A stretch of 64,000 bases of DNA from the NCBI GenBank assembly GCA_014607495.2, contig CP053148.1, positions 3,038,001 through 3,102,000 on the forward strand, read 5' to 3'. Source of the stretch: Carposina sasakii (taxonomy: Eukaryota > Arthropoda > Insecta > Lepidoptera > Carposinidae). The position numbers were made by a program, and so were the translations under genes. The notes under the pieces are model-generated. The model made no database searches. It was not told the DNA's origin and worked only from the letters and a program-made list of their open reading frames with translations. The number at the start of each line of letters is the position of its first letter. Within the stretch, counting starts at the first letter, position 1. Of this stretch, positions 47,778 through 59,200 are shown in pieces.

Positions 47778-49802
47778 AATTAATTTCAGCCAGAGTGGGC
47801 CTATAGCGGGAGCAAAACATGTGCGGGTTCAAACCGGGGAGTTCTTTGCACATCAATGGAACAAAAAATATTAAACTAACTCGATATTAACCATAATATT
47901 AACAGTGCGATATTTGGTTATTATTTATCGTCAATGTTATCATTAGCAATCAACAAGAAATGGTGTATTTGTAATTAATAATTCTAAGTATAGAGTGGAC
48001 AAGTAACCTATCTACTTCATAATAACCTTCAAGAAAGTTGAACTAATATCTAGTTTAATGATAGGTTCTACCATGGAGAAGAAATAAAAGAGGAGCAGCG
48101 GCTAACACTGTAGCCCTGCCCATTTACATAGAAACCACCTTGTAGTGACTAGCTAAACTACTTGCATAAGTGTGTGGTTACCACAGATTTATGTGGTTAC
48201 AGCTACCCTGCCCTGAAACTCAGCCCCTATCATGACGTCATGGCCTCACGATTGCCACACGACTCAGTTCATAGTCTCACCTCCTCTTTATACCTTCTCC
48301 ATGGGTTCTACCTTGTTCGTTCGCGATTCACTGTAATTACGGGGTCTGGTCGATAGCTGTCTCCGAAGTACATATATGTATAATAGTCTGTGGTTGACTC
48401 TGTCAATCTATATTATTAACTCTTATTATCTGTGCTAGTGCAGGACTGCACTAGATCCAACACATTAGCTGCATCTCCTTCCGTAAGAGTCGACAGGAAT
48501 TAAGGGGAATACTCTCAAGCGATGAGCTGACATCTTGTCACTAATCATTATTATCTGACCTAGCTATGCTAAACGTGGCTATATGATCTCCTTCGCAATT
48601 TTGCAGTTCTGTTATTTACCTAATTGTACGCCTTATTCGTTGTTTATCATGCTATGTTGTACTGGATAGTTATCTACAAATGATGATTACCTACAGCTGA
48701 GCTATTGGCTCCGTTTCGCATGCAAATGTCCAGTGACGTGGTTATAGTAAATGTCGCAATGTATCTATAACATACCCGCCGTGAAATTGACGGTGAGTCA
48801 ATGTTACTCGTATAATGGGCGACTTCCGCTTTTCGCCTTTTTTCACTAGTGCATTATGGAATTAATGGAACAGGTACTAAAATAATGAACGCTCATCCTG
48901 GAGTTGGTAAGTAAATTCCGTTGGTAAGGCCGCGGCCGTAACGAACTACTCGTAACATTGTCATTACTTATAACACCTCTTCTTTATTCTGCTCAGTGGG
49001 TAAGTTACTGATTGCCACGTTATCCGTTTCATGGAATAATACCTATGCCTGATTATGGAACTAACATTTATTGTATGCAGTTAAACAGAAAATTTGGTCA
49101 CACACATAATAACTAGCGCCATCATCCATCGGAGCTATACGGTGTAAAACAATCTACGTTGAAACAGGGTGCGCCTGATCGTGAGGGAAGATACCATTAA
49201 TAACATTTGCTTGTACAAGGTTATTGTTAGGTCGCATGTGAGTAGGCAAGTATACCTAGTAGTTGGTTCATATTGCCTTACTTTCTGATCTTTGAATTCA
49301 CAATAAACAATTACTTAGTTGAATTATCTATATTCTATGATAGATATGCTCCATAAAGATAATATAAAAAATAAGTTCTATTCTTCTCTATTCTGGTACA
49401 AATCTGGGAACATAGTTGTGACCTACTAAGACCAGCAAAATATCAAAGAGCACTACTTAGGTACATAACTTTTTTCGAAGCGATTCGTAGTTTTCTTGAA
49501 TAGGGAATATGCGTCTGACACGAAAACAGTTTTTTTATATTTTATTCGAAAGATATTACAAATACAAACCGAATAGGGCAAAAATAACATAAATCGGTTA
49601 GTAAATACCAAAGTTACAGGAGCTTAAAAGTTCGAAAAATTTTAGGAAAAAAATTTACAACATAAAAGGAGTCAAAACATACATTTTCACCCATATTTTG
49701 AAATCAATGAGAGATTTTATAAATACTTTATTCACATCTGCACCTGTTAATAAACAATTTTTATTGACAACAATAAACAAAATATTAAAAAAATAATCCA
49801 AA

Positions 49803-50079
49803 CTATTAGGGTCCAAAGTTGAGTAAATAGACTGCGTTTTTCTGCATAAATGCACATAGACCCGCGTAGCAAAATTTTCACGAGAAATAATTAATATCTG
49901 TCTATGAAAAAACTAGCATAAACACTGGACACTATAAATTTCGCCCGATCAAGTAATAAAAAAAATTTTTCAAAAAAATTTACATTGTTTCTCAGCATTT
50001 TTTTTTGGGCATAAACTTACTTTATTTGATGTATAGAGTATGTACCCTTAGTTAACGGTGGCAATGAAAAAACACCCTG
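49803..50079. mobile_element. Copy of the DIRS target element, without insertion
   Basis: It matches 32850-33073 joined directly to 38176-38220, ending CACCCTG followed by TATA. The point equal to the DIRS insertion lies between 50034 and 50035. A second, identical copy is at 52930-53206. Confidence 0.8.
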
Positions 50080-50130
50080 TATACTTAAGGATTTCATCGT
50101 TACCATCTTAGGAGTAGTATCTACATATAT

Positions 50131-50745
50131 AGTTTCCATCGACCAATTGCAGTACTGTCCCCTAACTCCTAACCGTTAAGGAGTTCTGTAGCATGACCAT
50201 CAGCACAGCAGCATCAGATGTTGTTTCAAGTATACCTCACAAGCAACACGTTAGCCCTACGTACTACTATATAGTTTCCATCGACCATTTGCAGTACTGT
50301 CTCCCAACTCCTAACTGTTAAGGAGTTCTGTAGCTTCATCATCAGCACAGCAGCATCAGATGTTGATTCACGTAACACGTTAGCCCTACATACTACTCAA
50401 TAGTTTTCATCGACCAATTGCTGTACTGTCTCCCAACTCCTAACCGTTAAGGAGTTCTGTAGCTTCATCATCAGCACAGCAGCATCAGATGTTGATTCAA
50501 GTAACACGTTAGCCCTATATACTACAAAATAATTTTCATCGACCAATTGCAGTACTGTCTCCCAACTCCTAACCGTTAAGGAGTTCTGTAGCTTCATCAT
50601 CAGCACAGCAGCGTCAGATGTTGGTTCAAGTAACACGTTAGCCCTACATATTACTAAATAGTTTCCATCTACTAATTGCAGTACTGTATCCCAACTCCTA
50701 ACCATTGAGTTCTGTAACTTTATCATCAGCACAGCAGCATGTTGA
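50131..50745. repeat. 129-bp minisatellite, five units (duplication unit 1)
   Basis: Units start at 50131, 50273, 50402, 50531 and 50660. The first is lengthened to 142 bp by extra bases near TACCTCACAAGCA and the last is truncated. The shared core is AAGGAGTTCTGTAGCTTCAT. Because 129 is divisible by three, a minus-strand frame stays open (50397-50732), but no start context or gene structure supports it. Confidence 0.85.
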
Positions 50746-50904
50746 CACCCTAAAGAATATACCTGAGTAAGACATGATTACGTAACAAAAGCACCATACG
50801 AGCATACAATTTTCGGTGGTTGCCCTAGATTTTTCCTCAGAAGAAACCTCAGAAGTGAAATCTATGCAACAAAAAAAAAATTAGAAATCCGTCTATAATT
50901 AATT

Positions 50905-53900
50905 AATTAATTTCAGCCAGAGTGGGCCTATAGCGGGAGCAAAACATGTGCGGGTTCAAACCGGGGAGTTCTTTGCACATCAATGGAACAAAAAATATTA
51001 AACTAACTCGATATTAACCATAATATTAACAGTGCGATATTTGGTTATTATTTATCGTCAATGTTATCATTAGCAATCAACAAGAAATGGTGTATTTGTA
51101 ATTAATAATTCTAAGTATAGAGTGGACAAGTAACCTATCTACTTCATAATAACCTTCAAGAAAGTTGAACTAATATCTAGTTTAATGATAGGTTCTACCA
51201 TGGAGAAGAAATAAAAGAGGAGCAGCGGCTAACACTGTAGCCCTGCCCATTTACATAGAAACCACCTTGTAGTGACTAGCTAAACTACTTGCATAAGTGT
51301 GTGGTTACCACAGATTTATGTGGTTACAGCTACCCTGCCCTGAAACTCAGCCCCTATCATGACGTCATGGCCTCACGATTGCCACACGACTCAGTTCATA
51401 GTCTCACCTCCTCTTTATACCTTCTCCATGGGTTCTACCTTGTTCGTTCGCGATTCACTGTAATTACGGGGTCTGGTCGATAGCTGTCTCCGAAGTACAT
51501 ATATGTATAATAGTCTGTGGTTGACTCTGTCAATCTATATTATTAACTCTTATTATCTGTGCTAGTGCAGGACTGCACTAGATCCAACACATTAGCTGCA
51601 TCTCCTTCCGTAAGAGTCGACAGGAATTAAGGGGAATACTCTCAAGCGATGAGCTGACATCTTGTCACTAATCATTATTATCTGACCTAGCTATGCTAAA
51701 CGTGGCTATATGATCTCCTTCGCAATTTTGCAGTTCTGTTATTTACCTAATTGTACGCCTTATTCGTTGTTTATCATGCTATGTTGTACTGGATAGTTAT
51801 CTACAAATGATGATTACCTACAGCTGAGCTATTGGCTCCGTTTCGCATGCAAATGTCCAGTGACGTGGTTATAGTAAATGTCGCAATGTATCTATAACAT
51901 ACCCGCCGTGAAATTGACGGTGAGTCAATGTTACTCGTATAATGGGCGACTTCCGCTTTTCGCCTTTTTTCACTAGTGCATTATGGAATTAATGGAACAG
52001 GTACTAAAATAATGAACGCTCATCCTGGAGTTGGTAAGTAAATTCCGTTGGTAAGGCCGCGGCCGTAACGAACTACTCGTAACATTGTCATTACTTATAA
52101 CACCTCTTCTTTATTCTGCTCAGTGGGTAAGTTACTGATTGCCACGTTATCCGTTTCATGGAATAATACCTATGCCTGATTATGGAACTAACATTTATTG
52201 TATGCAGTTAAACAGAAAATTTGGTCACACACATAATAACTAGCGCCATCATCCATCGGAGCTATACGGTGTAAAACAATCTACGTTGAAACAGGGTGCG
52301 CCTGATCGTGAGGGAAGATACCATTAATAACATTTGCTTGTACAAGGTTATTGTTAGGTCGCATGTGAGTAGGCAAGTATACCTAGTAGTTGGTTCATAT
52401 TGCCTTACTTTCTGATCTTTGAATTCACAATAAACAATTACTTAGTTGAATTATCTATATTCTATGATAGATATGCTCCATAAAGATAATATAAAAAATA
52501 AGTTCTATTCTTCTCTATTCTGGTACAAATCTGGGAACATAGTTGTGACCTACTAAGACCAGCAAAATATCAAAGAGCACTACTTAGGTACATAACTTTT
52601 TTCGAAGCGATTCGTAGTTTTCTTGAATAGGGAATATGCGTCTGACACGAAAACAGTTTTTTTATATTTTATTCGAAAGATATTACAAATACAAACCGAA
52701 TAGGGCAAAAATAACATAAATCGGTTAGTAAATACCAAAGTTACAGGAGCTTAAAAGTTCGAAAAATTTTAGGAAAAAAATTTACAACATAAAAGGAGTC
52801 AAAACATACATTTTCACCCATATTTTGAAATCAATGAGAGATTTTATAAATACTTTATTCACATCTGCACCTGTTAATAAACAATTTTTATTGACAACAA
52901 TAAACAAAATATTAAAAAAATAATCCAAACTATTAGGGTCCAAAGTTGAGTAAATAGACTGCGTTTTTCTGCATAAATGCACATAGACCCGCGTAGCAAA
53001 ATTTTCACGAGAAATAATTAATATCTGTCTATGAAAAAACTAGCATAAACACTGGACACTATAAATTTCGCCCGATCAAGTAATAAAAAAAATTTTTCAA
53101 AAAAATTTACATTGTTTCTCAGCATTTTTTTTTGGGCATAAACTTACTTTATTTGATGTATAGAGTATGTACCCTTAGTTAACGGTGGCAATGAAAAAAC
53201 ACCCTGTATACTTAAGGATTTCATCGTTACCATCTTAGGAGTAGTATCTACATATATAGTTTCCATCGACCAATTGCAGTACTGTCCCCTAACTCCTAAC
53301 CGTTAAGGAGTTCTGTAGCATGACCATCAGCACAGCAGCATCAGATGTTGTTTCAAGTATACCTCACAAGCAACACGTTAGCCCTACGTACTACTATATA
53401 GTTTCCATCGACCATTTGCAGTACTGTCTCCCAACTCCTAACTGTTAAGGAGTTCTGTAGCTTCATCATCAGCACAGCAGCATCAGATGTTGATTCACGT
53501 AACACGTTAGCCCTACATACTACTCAATAGTTTTCATCGACCAATTGCTGTACTGTCTCCCAACTCCTAACCGTTAAGGAGTTCTGTAGCTTCATCATCA
53601 GCACAGCAGCATCAGATGTTGATTCAAGTAACACGTTAGCCCTATATACTACAAAATAATTTTCATCGACCAATTGCAGTACTGTCTCCCAACTCCTAAC
53701 CGTTAAGGAGTTCTGTAGCTTCATCATCAGCACAGCAGCGTCAGATGTTGGTTCAAGTAACACGTTAGCCCTACATATTACTAAATAGTTTCCATCTACT
53801 AATTGCAGTACTGTATCCCAACTCCTAACCATTGAGTTCTGTAACTTTATCATCAGCACAGCAGCATGTTGACACCCTAAAGAATATACCTGAGTAAGAC

Positions 53901-54029
53901 ATGATTACGTAACAAAAGCACCATACGAGCATACAATTTTCGGTGGTTGCCCTAGATTTTTCCTCAGAAGAAACCTCAGAAGTGAAATCTATGCAACAAA
54001 AAAAAAATTAGAAATCCGTCTATAATTAA
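50905..54029. repeat. 3,127-bp direct tandem duplication, unit 2
   Basis: The second copy of 47778-50904. It ends where unit 1 reads into the repeat junction and unit 2 reads AACGAAAATATCGG. Perfect identity means a very recent event or an assembly artefact. Confidence 0.95.
53258..53872. repeat. 129-bp minisatellite (duplication unit 2)
   Basis: The exact counterpart of 50131-50745, shifted by 3,127 bp. Confidence 0.85.
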
Positions 54030-55945
54030 CGAAAATATCGGTGAACATACATAAAATTACAATTATCAAATTATCTTATTGACAAATGCTATTACACTGT
54101 AAATGACTACTTATCTGGAAAACAATTTATATGGCTGCATGCTGCATGTTAAGTGTTATACCTTATAAAAGCTTCATTTTATGTCTATGGTGCATTCCTG
54201 CTGTTTATATTTGTACGCCAATTGTAGGCAGAACATAGTGATTCATATTATTATGCCCATGTAACATCTACATTATGTACACACTTTGACTTTGACTTTG
54301 AAAAAAAAATTTATACATACAGACGAATTGAGAACCTCCTCCTTTTTTTGAAATCGGTTAAAAATAAGATTGCATTTTTTCCCATACTAATTTGAGACGG
54401 TTGTCTATTATGATGACGTCAAATCTTTGCCATTTTAGTATAGAGCAAAACGGAGCGTTTCAGAAACATTTTGCCGGTTCTTATTTTTTAATTGCTGTAA
54501 ATTCAAAACGGTTGAAGTTAGATATGCCATTCCAAGGGCAATCTTTATTCATTTTTTACGTAGAATACAAAAATGAATTTTAAAAAATCATGCATATACC
54601 TACCCTACTGGCAACATTTTATATGGATGTTTTTGGTGGGATTTCTGATTCATTGTACTTCCAATAAATACTCCCAAATATCATACTGAAAAAAATAGAA
54701 TCCAACATAACCAACATGACGGCTGTGTTTTAGTTAAGATTAAAGACAAAAAACCTGTAATACACAAAACAAACGAGTATTGATCGTTACTGACAAACGC
54801 CACAAGGTCGTATTGTATTGATATACTCATTGAGACATAGCTTTTATAAGCATGAACTCTAGTAAATAGACACAGCTTTACAAATTGCATATTTTATCCT
54901 GTGCCGATACTGAGCTTCACTAGAATACATGCATCTCCTTTTATGCACGTCGTGTGAGTCGTCGTCAGCCTATTGCAGTCCACTGCTGGACGTAGGCCTC
55001 CCCCAGAGTACGCCACATGGCTCGATTGGCTTCATTGGGGGATTTATACGTCGTATGAGTCGACTAAGGAAATTAGGAGTGGTTTTAGAATCTCCTTCCG
55101 CCGTCCTTGACACTTAAGTTGCATTACTATACGTTACAATACATAAGTAATGTAGTACATTACTACACATTACACTAGTATAATTGATTACAATAATAGA
55201 ATCTAAGTGTCAAGGACTGGAATTGTGAGGCACCGATCTAATGGTGCATCGAAACTGTTAGTATGACATTAGCACTCTATGTCTACATCTTATTCCTCTA
55301 TGGTTCTAGCTATCCTATTCTTAGGCACACAGTACACAGCTGTGTATATATTATTGTGGTGTTTATGTATGGTGTTGATTTAATCTGGGAGTTGGTATTT
55401 GACCTCATCCATATTTACACTACCTAAATAGAAACGTAGTTGATTAGTCAAATCTAGGTTTATGATCCTTAGGAACAGAAGGTGCCACGGGTGTTTGGAG
55501 TACTTTAAAACCAATGATTACACATAATATGTGCATATTGCTACTTTGCAGTTATAGTACAATATACACATATTGCATGCTAGGTAGCTGGCTGTGTAGG
55601 CCGATTACTCGACTTGCTAAAGAAATAGGTAGAAATGCGACAGCGAAAATTGTAGGCAATCAGCCCACTGGTGTCTCGTTGCGGCTATTTCGTCAGCCTA
55701 TTGCAATCCACTGCTGGACATAGATAGGCCTTCCCCAGGGCAAGCCACAAAGCCCGATCTCCGTTTTTGCCATCCAGTACTACCAGCCGCCCTCTGTCAT
55801 CGGTCCCATCTGGCTACGCTTACATTCTACATACAGACAGGGGTCTCAATCTCATTTCATCTCAATGTTCGTGCAAACAAAAAAATCTGTTATAAAGCGT
55901 TGTTTTATTGAAAAACAGTTTATAATAACACAACTTCCTTTCTCC
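54030..55945. other. Intergenic region before the FAM194 gene
   Basis: No gene is supported. Reverse family-A fragments lie at about 54961-55040 and 55692-55803. A small hairpin element (about 55098-55222) has arms GTCCTTGACACTTA and TAAGTGTCAAGGAC. Confidence 0.5.
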
Positions 55946-55951
55946 TTTATT
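55946..55951 (-). promoter_or_regulatory. Candidate FAM194-gene polyadenylation signal
   Basis: Reads AATAAA on the minus strand, about 295 nt after the stop codon. A second one is at 55904-55909. Placement is plausible; the motif is common by chance. Confidence 0.35.
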
Positions 55952-56245
55952 AACTTTTCTGTCTACTTGCAAGCATAACAAAGTAGGAGGTACCTACCAC
56001 ACTACAGGTAAAGAAGCTAAATGTAAAGATCCCCTTAAAATAATGTATATTCTCATAAATTAACTTAAATAATAAACTTCTTAAAATCGACATAAATTAA
56101 TGATGTTTCTTAGAAATAAATGAATGATGATGATGATGATTTACCTATTTAGTCATCCACAAAAAAATATATGACTAACTTGAACTTGAAAATTAAATTA
56201 ATTCAGCCATTACTCTTCATAACCATCTACACATTGAAATGCAGC

Positions 56246-59200
56246 CTAATCAAGTGGTTTAAAATTTTCACGGATATGATTCAGCCTCGCTTGTATGTTA
56301 GCAACAGCTTTAGATCTTGGAGGTAACTGATCATAGGGCGTCGTAACTTCAACTGCGTCCACTGACAACGTATCCGTAATCACACTATTCTCCAACTGAA
56401 CACCTAAATCTATCCTAACAGAATTCTGCCCATCTCTAAATAACAGATACACATTTGCCTGATCCAAAACTCTTAAAGAGAAATACTTATTCAATTTCAA
56501 TGCTTTCATTTTAATCGGAATCGGCTGGAACCTTTGCATCTTCATTTTAGCTTCCTCTTTCATGTGATTTTCTAGCTCAATGCTCAACATTTCTAGATTG
56601 TTTTCTTGTTTTGTCTCGCTTACATCAGCTTTTATCAGTTCCTCAATGTGTGGATCAGATTCTAACTCTGTGTCAGTCCATATCTCCTGAAAGACTGGAG
56701 GATCATTAAGATGGTGCCATTTCCATCGGGAGTGTGATCCTATTTTAGAATCGTATACCATACCTTCCGTTTGGTTATATTTGAGCCTGGAATATTTTTG
56801 ATAAATAATAATCAAAGGATTTACTAGTAAAACATCACTATGTACGAGACATTGTAGAATAGGTACCTACGCGACAAAAATAATTAGACCAACTCATTAA
56901 AGAACAAATACTTCCTATCTGGACTTACCTCTGAATTCCATAAAGATCAAAAACTGAACAGTTGCCAATATAGTCAAAGCATGCTAGGATAGCAATATGT
57001 TTCTTTCTTACAGGATTCTCGTAATCTTCCCCTGAACTATAGACAATACATCTCTCTCCACAATGCTGATCTACAAAATAGAATAGATTATGATTGGATT
57101 ATCTATCATCAAATCTCTATCAAACTGCTGTGCAGCTTTTTCTGTTCCTTTATTGATCGTAAATGTTTTTCATCTAAAAAGTTATTCGTAAACGTATTTT
57201 ACCACTGTCTCCATAGTATTTTAATGCCAGCTTCCCGTTCTTGTAGTATACTTCGGAGCTTCCATTTTCATGAATAAGCCCTAGTAATTCACAGTTTTTG
57301 TAATATAAACGTCTTTTGTGCTTATTCTGCACACACCAGTCCATTTTGGATTTAACCGGTATGCTTTTATAAACAAACATCTGCGAAAGTAGTTGATAAC
57401 AGCATAATGAAATAAATGATTACGTATAAATCAAGGCTTTGGAGACTTATCGAAACGAGTATGTGAAAGCTCCGAGGGATATATGACAACTATCCAATAC
57501 TTAATCCCATCCCAACTAATATTATAGGTAAACGTGAAAGTTAGTTTATTTGTTTGTTACACCCTTCATGCCTCATTTACCCAACCAATCTTCATGATAT
57601 TTTGCATACCTACATATAGTTGGGAGGACATAACATGGTCAAAGTCGTGGGAAATAAGCTAGTTGATTATATTTGAAAATAATAGGTTAACCTAAGGGTT
57701 AAATTAAGAGTATATACACTACTAGGCTTACCCGACGCATCAGTTTTGTTGAGGGTAATTGTGTCCAGCCAATGTCAATAAACTTCCTGTTTGATAATTC
57801 GTATCTCATTACACCTTTAGCCGGAGTAATACTCTAGAATTTTCCAGAAAATTAACTTAGGTACCTACTTAAATGTGATATGTCATTGGACCAACGAAAT
57901 TATTGGTATTTTAAATTAAAATCTTAACATGACACTGATATTTTTTGCTTAATAATTACGTAATATGTATTTAAAATTACCTTTCTATCGGAATTTGCTG
58001 ATACTCTTTTCTGTTTATTTGTTGTCTCACATCCACAATGATATTTAGTGTCAGAGGGTGTGTGAGAAGGTTTCCTATTATCATCTTCGAGGAGCATGTA
58101 ATTTTTGCTATACAGAAGAGGCTTACGGGTAGGATATTTTGAGTTATCTTGTTTTTTACATCCTGGATCGTACAGTACGATATCCGATGCTTTAACCATT
58201 TCACTTGGCGCAGTTGCTACATTCTGTTCACACTCCAAAATATTACTAAATGACTCTTCAGGTCCCACTGCAACCAGTTTCAGTGTTGGCAAAAGGTCAA
58301 ACTTAGGAAGTGTTTTTACACTTTTCAAGCCCTTAATATTGCAAAACTCGTCACTGTCCTTGCCTTCATCCTTCTTTTTTTTCTCTGTCATTTTAAATAT
58401 CGAATCTTCCTTATCTCTTTCACTTGATTTTCGGTCTGAACTTCTACCAGATGGCGTTGGACATTTTTGACAGAGAAGATCGCATTTTCCACAAATCCCA
58501 CTTTTGATCGAAGAACAGTTTCTTCTTGTCTTTTTCCCGCAATCTTTCTGTTTCTTATCATTAACTTTATTTAAATACGAGTAGTCCTTATTTGCATTAT
58601 CTTTACTTGTGTTAACTTTTTTATTTTCTTTGTCAATTGAACTACCACTATCATATTTCGGTAGATCCAAAAAATGTTCTGATGTGCCCTGGGATCTTGC
58701 TAATGTTGGTGGAAATGAACTAATATGTGGTTCACGGACAGTCGCGCATTTATTACAATAACCGAGAACATCTTGTAACCATTTATCTGAGATGGACTCG
58801 CTTCGAACTGTGTCGGGAAGGATTTCGCCCTTTGCCGTGATAGCTTCCAAAATATCTCGTATTTTTTCAACATACAGCCGCATTTTCTCTTGGTAGTTCT
58901 GAGCATCTGATGGTTTGAGCAGACACTTTTTGACTACCAGTTCACATATTTTACAATTCCCGTAAATATTGGGCCTTTGACAATATTGACAAACTCCTAG
59001 TGTTTTAGTTTTCATTATGCTCTCTATCGGTAATCCTGTCATTAAAATGTTTAGTATGTTCAGAATTCTTTTGCATTCTAAGCATTTAACTTTGAGCTGA
59101 TCTGTAAAATGAATGGCAGAGTTGACATTATGTTAAGACTAGGTACTGCTAATTGCAAAGCCTATTATTTTAATGGCTACTGTTTTAAACTAACTCACAT

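Larger units (their letters stand above)
47778..50904. repeat. 3,127-bp direct tandem duplication, unit 1
   Basis: 47778-50902 matches 50905-54029 without any difference I could see, offset by 3,127 bp. The junction carries an AATTAATT repeat. Each unit contains a SINE-like head (B-box CGGGTTCAAACCGGGG), a reverse family-B repeat (48440-48610), a copy of the CATCCTG-type DNA element (49803-50079) and a minisatellite. No gene is supported. Confidence 0.95.

Noticed and set aside
48162..48356. Duplicated 64-codon frame (also 51289-51483)
   Set aside because: It is identical in both units only because the DNA is duplicated. It has no domain, no splice context and a biased repeat neighbourhood.
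50397..50732. 111-codon minus-strand repeat protein, and its twin at 53524-53859
   Set aside because: The frame is a by-product of a 129-bp minisatellite. No splice partners or promoter are seen.
50131..50745. CRISPR array
   Set aside because: The repeats are long contiguous minisatellite units without unique spacers, in an insect nuclear genome.
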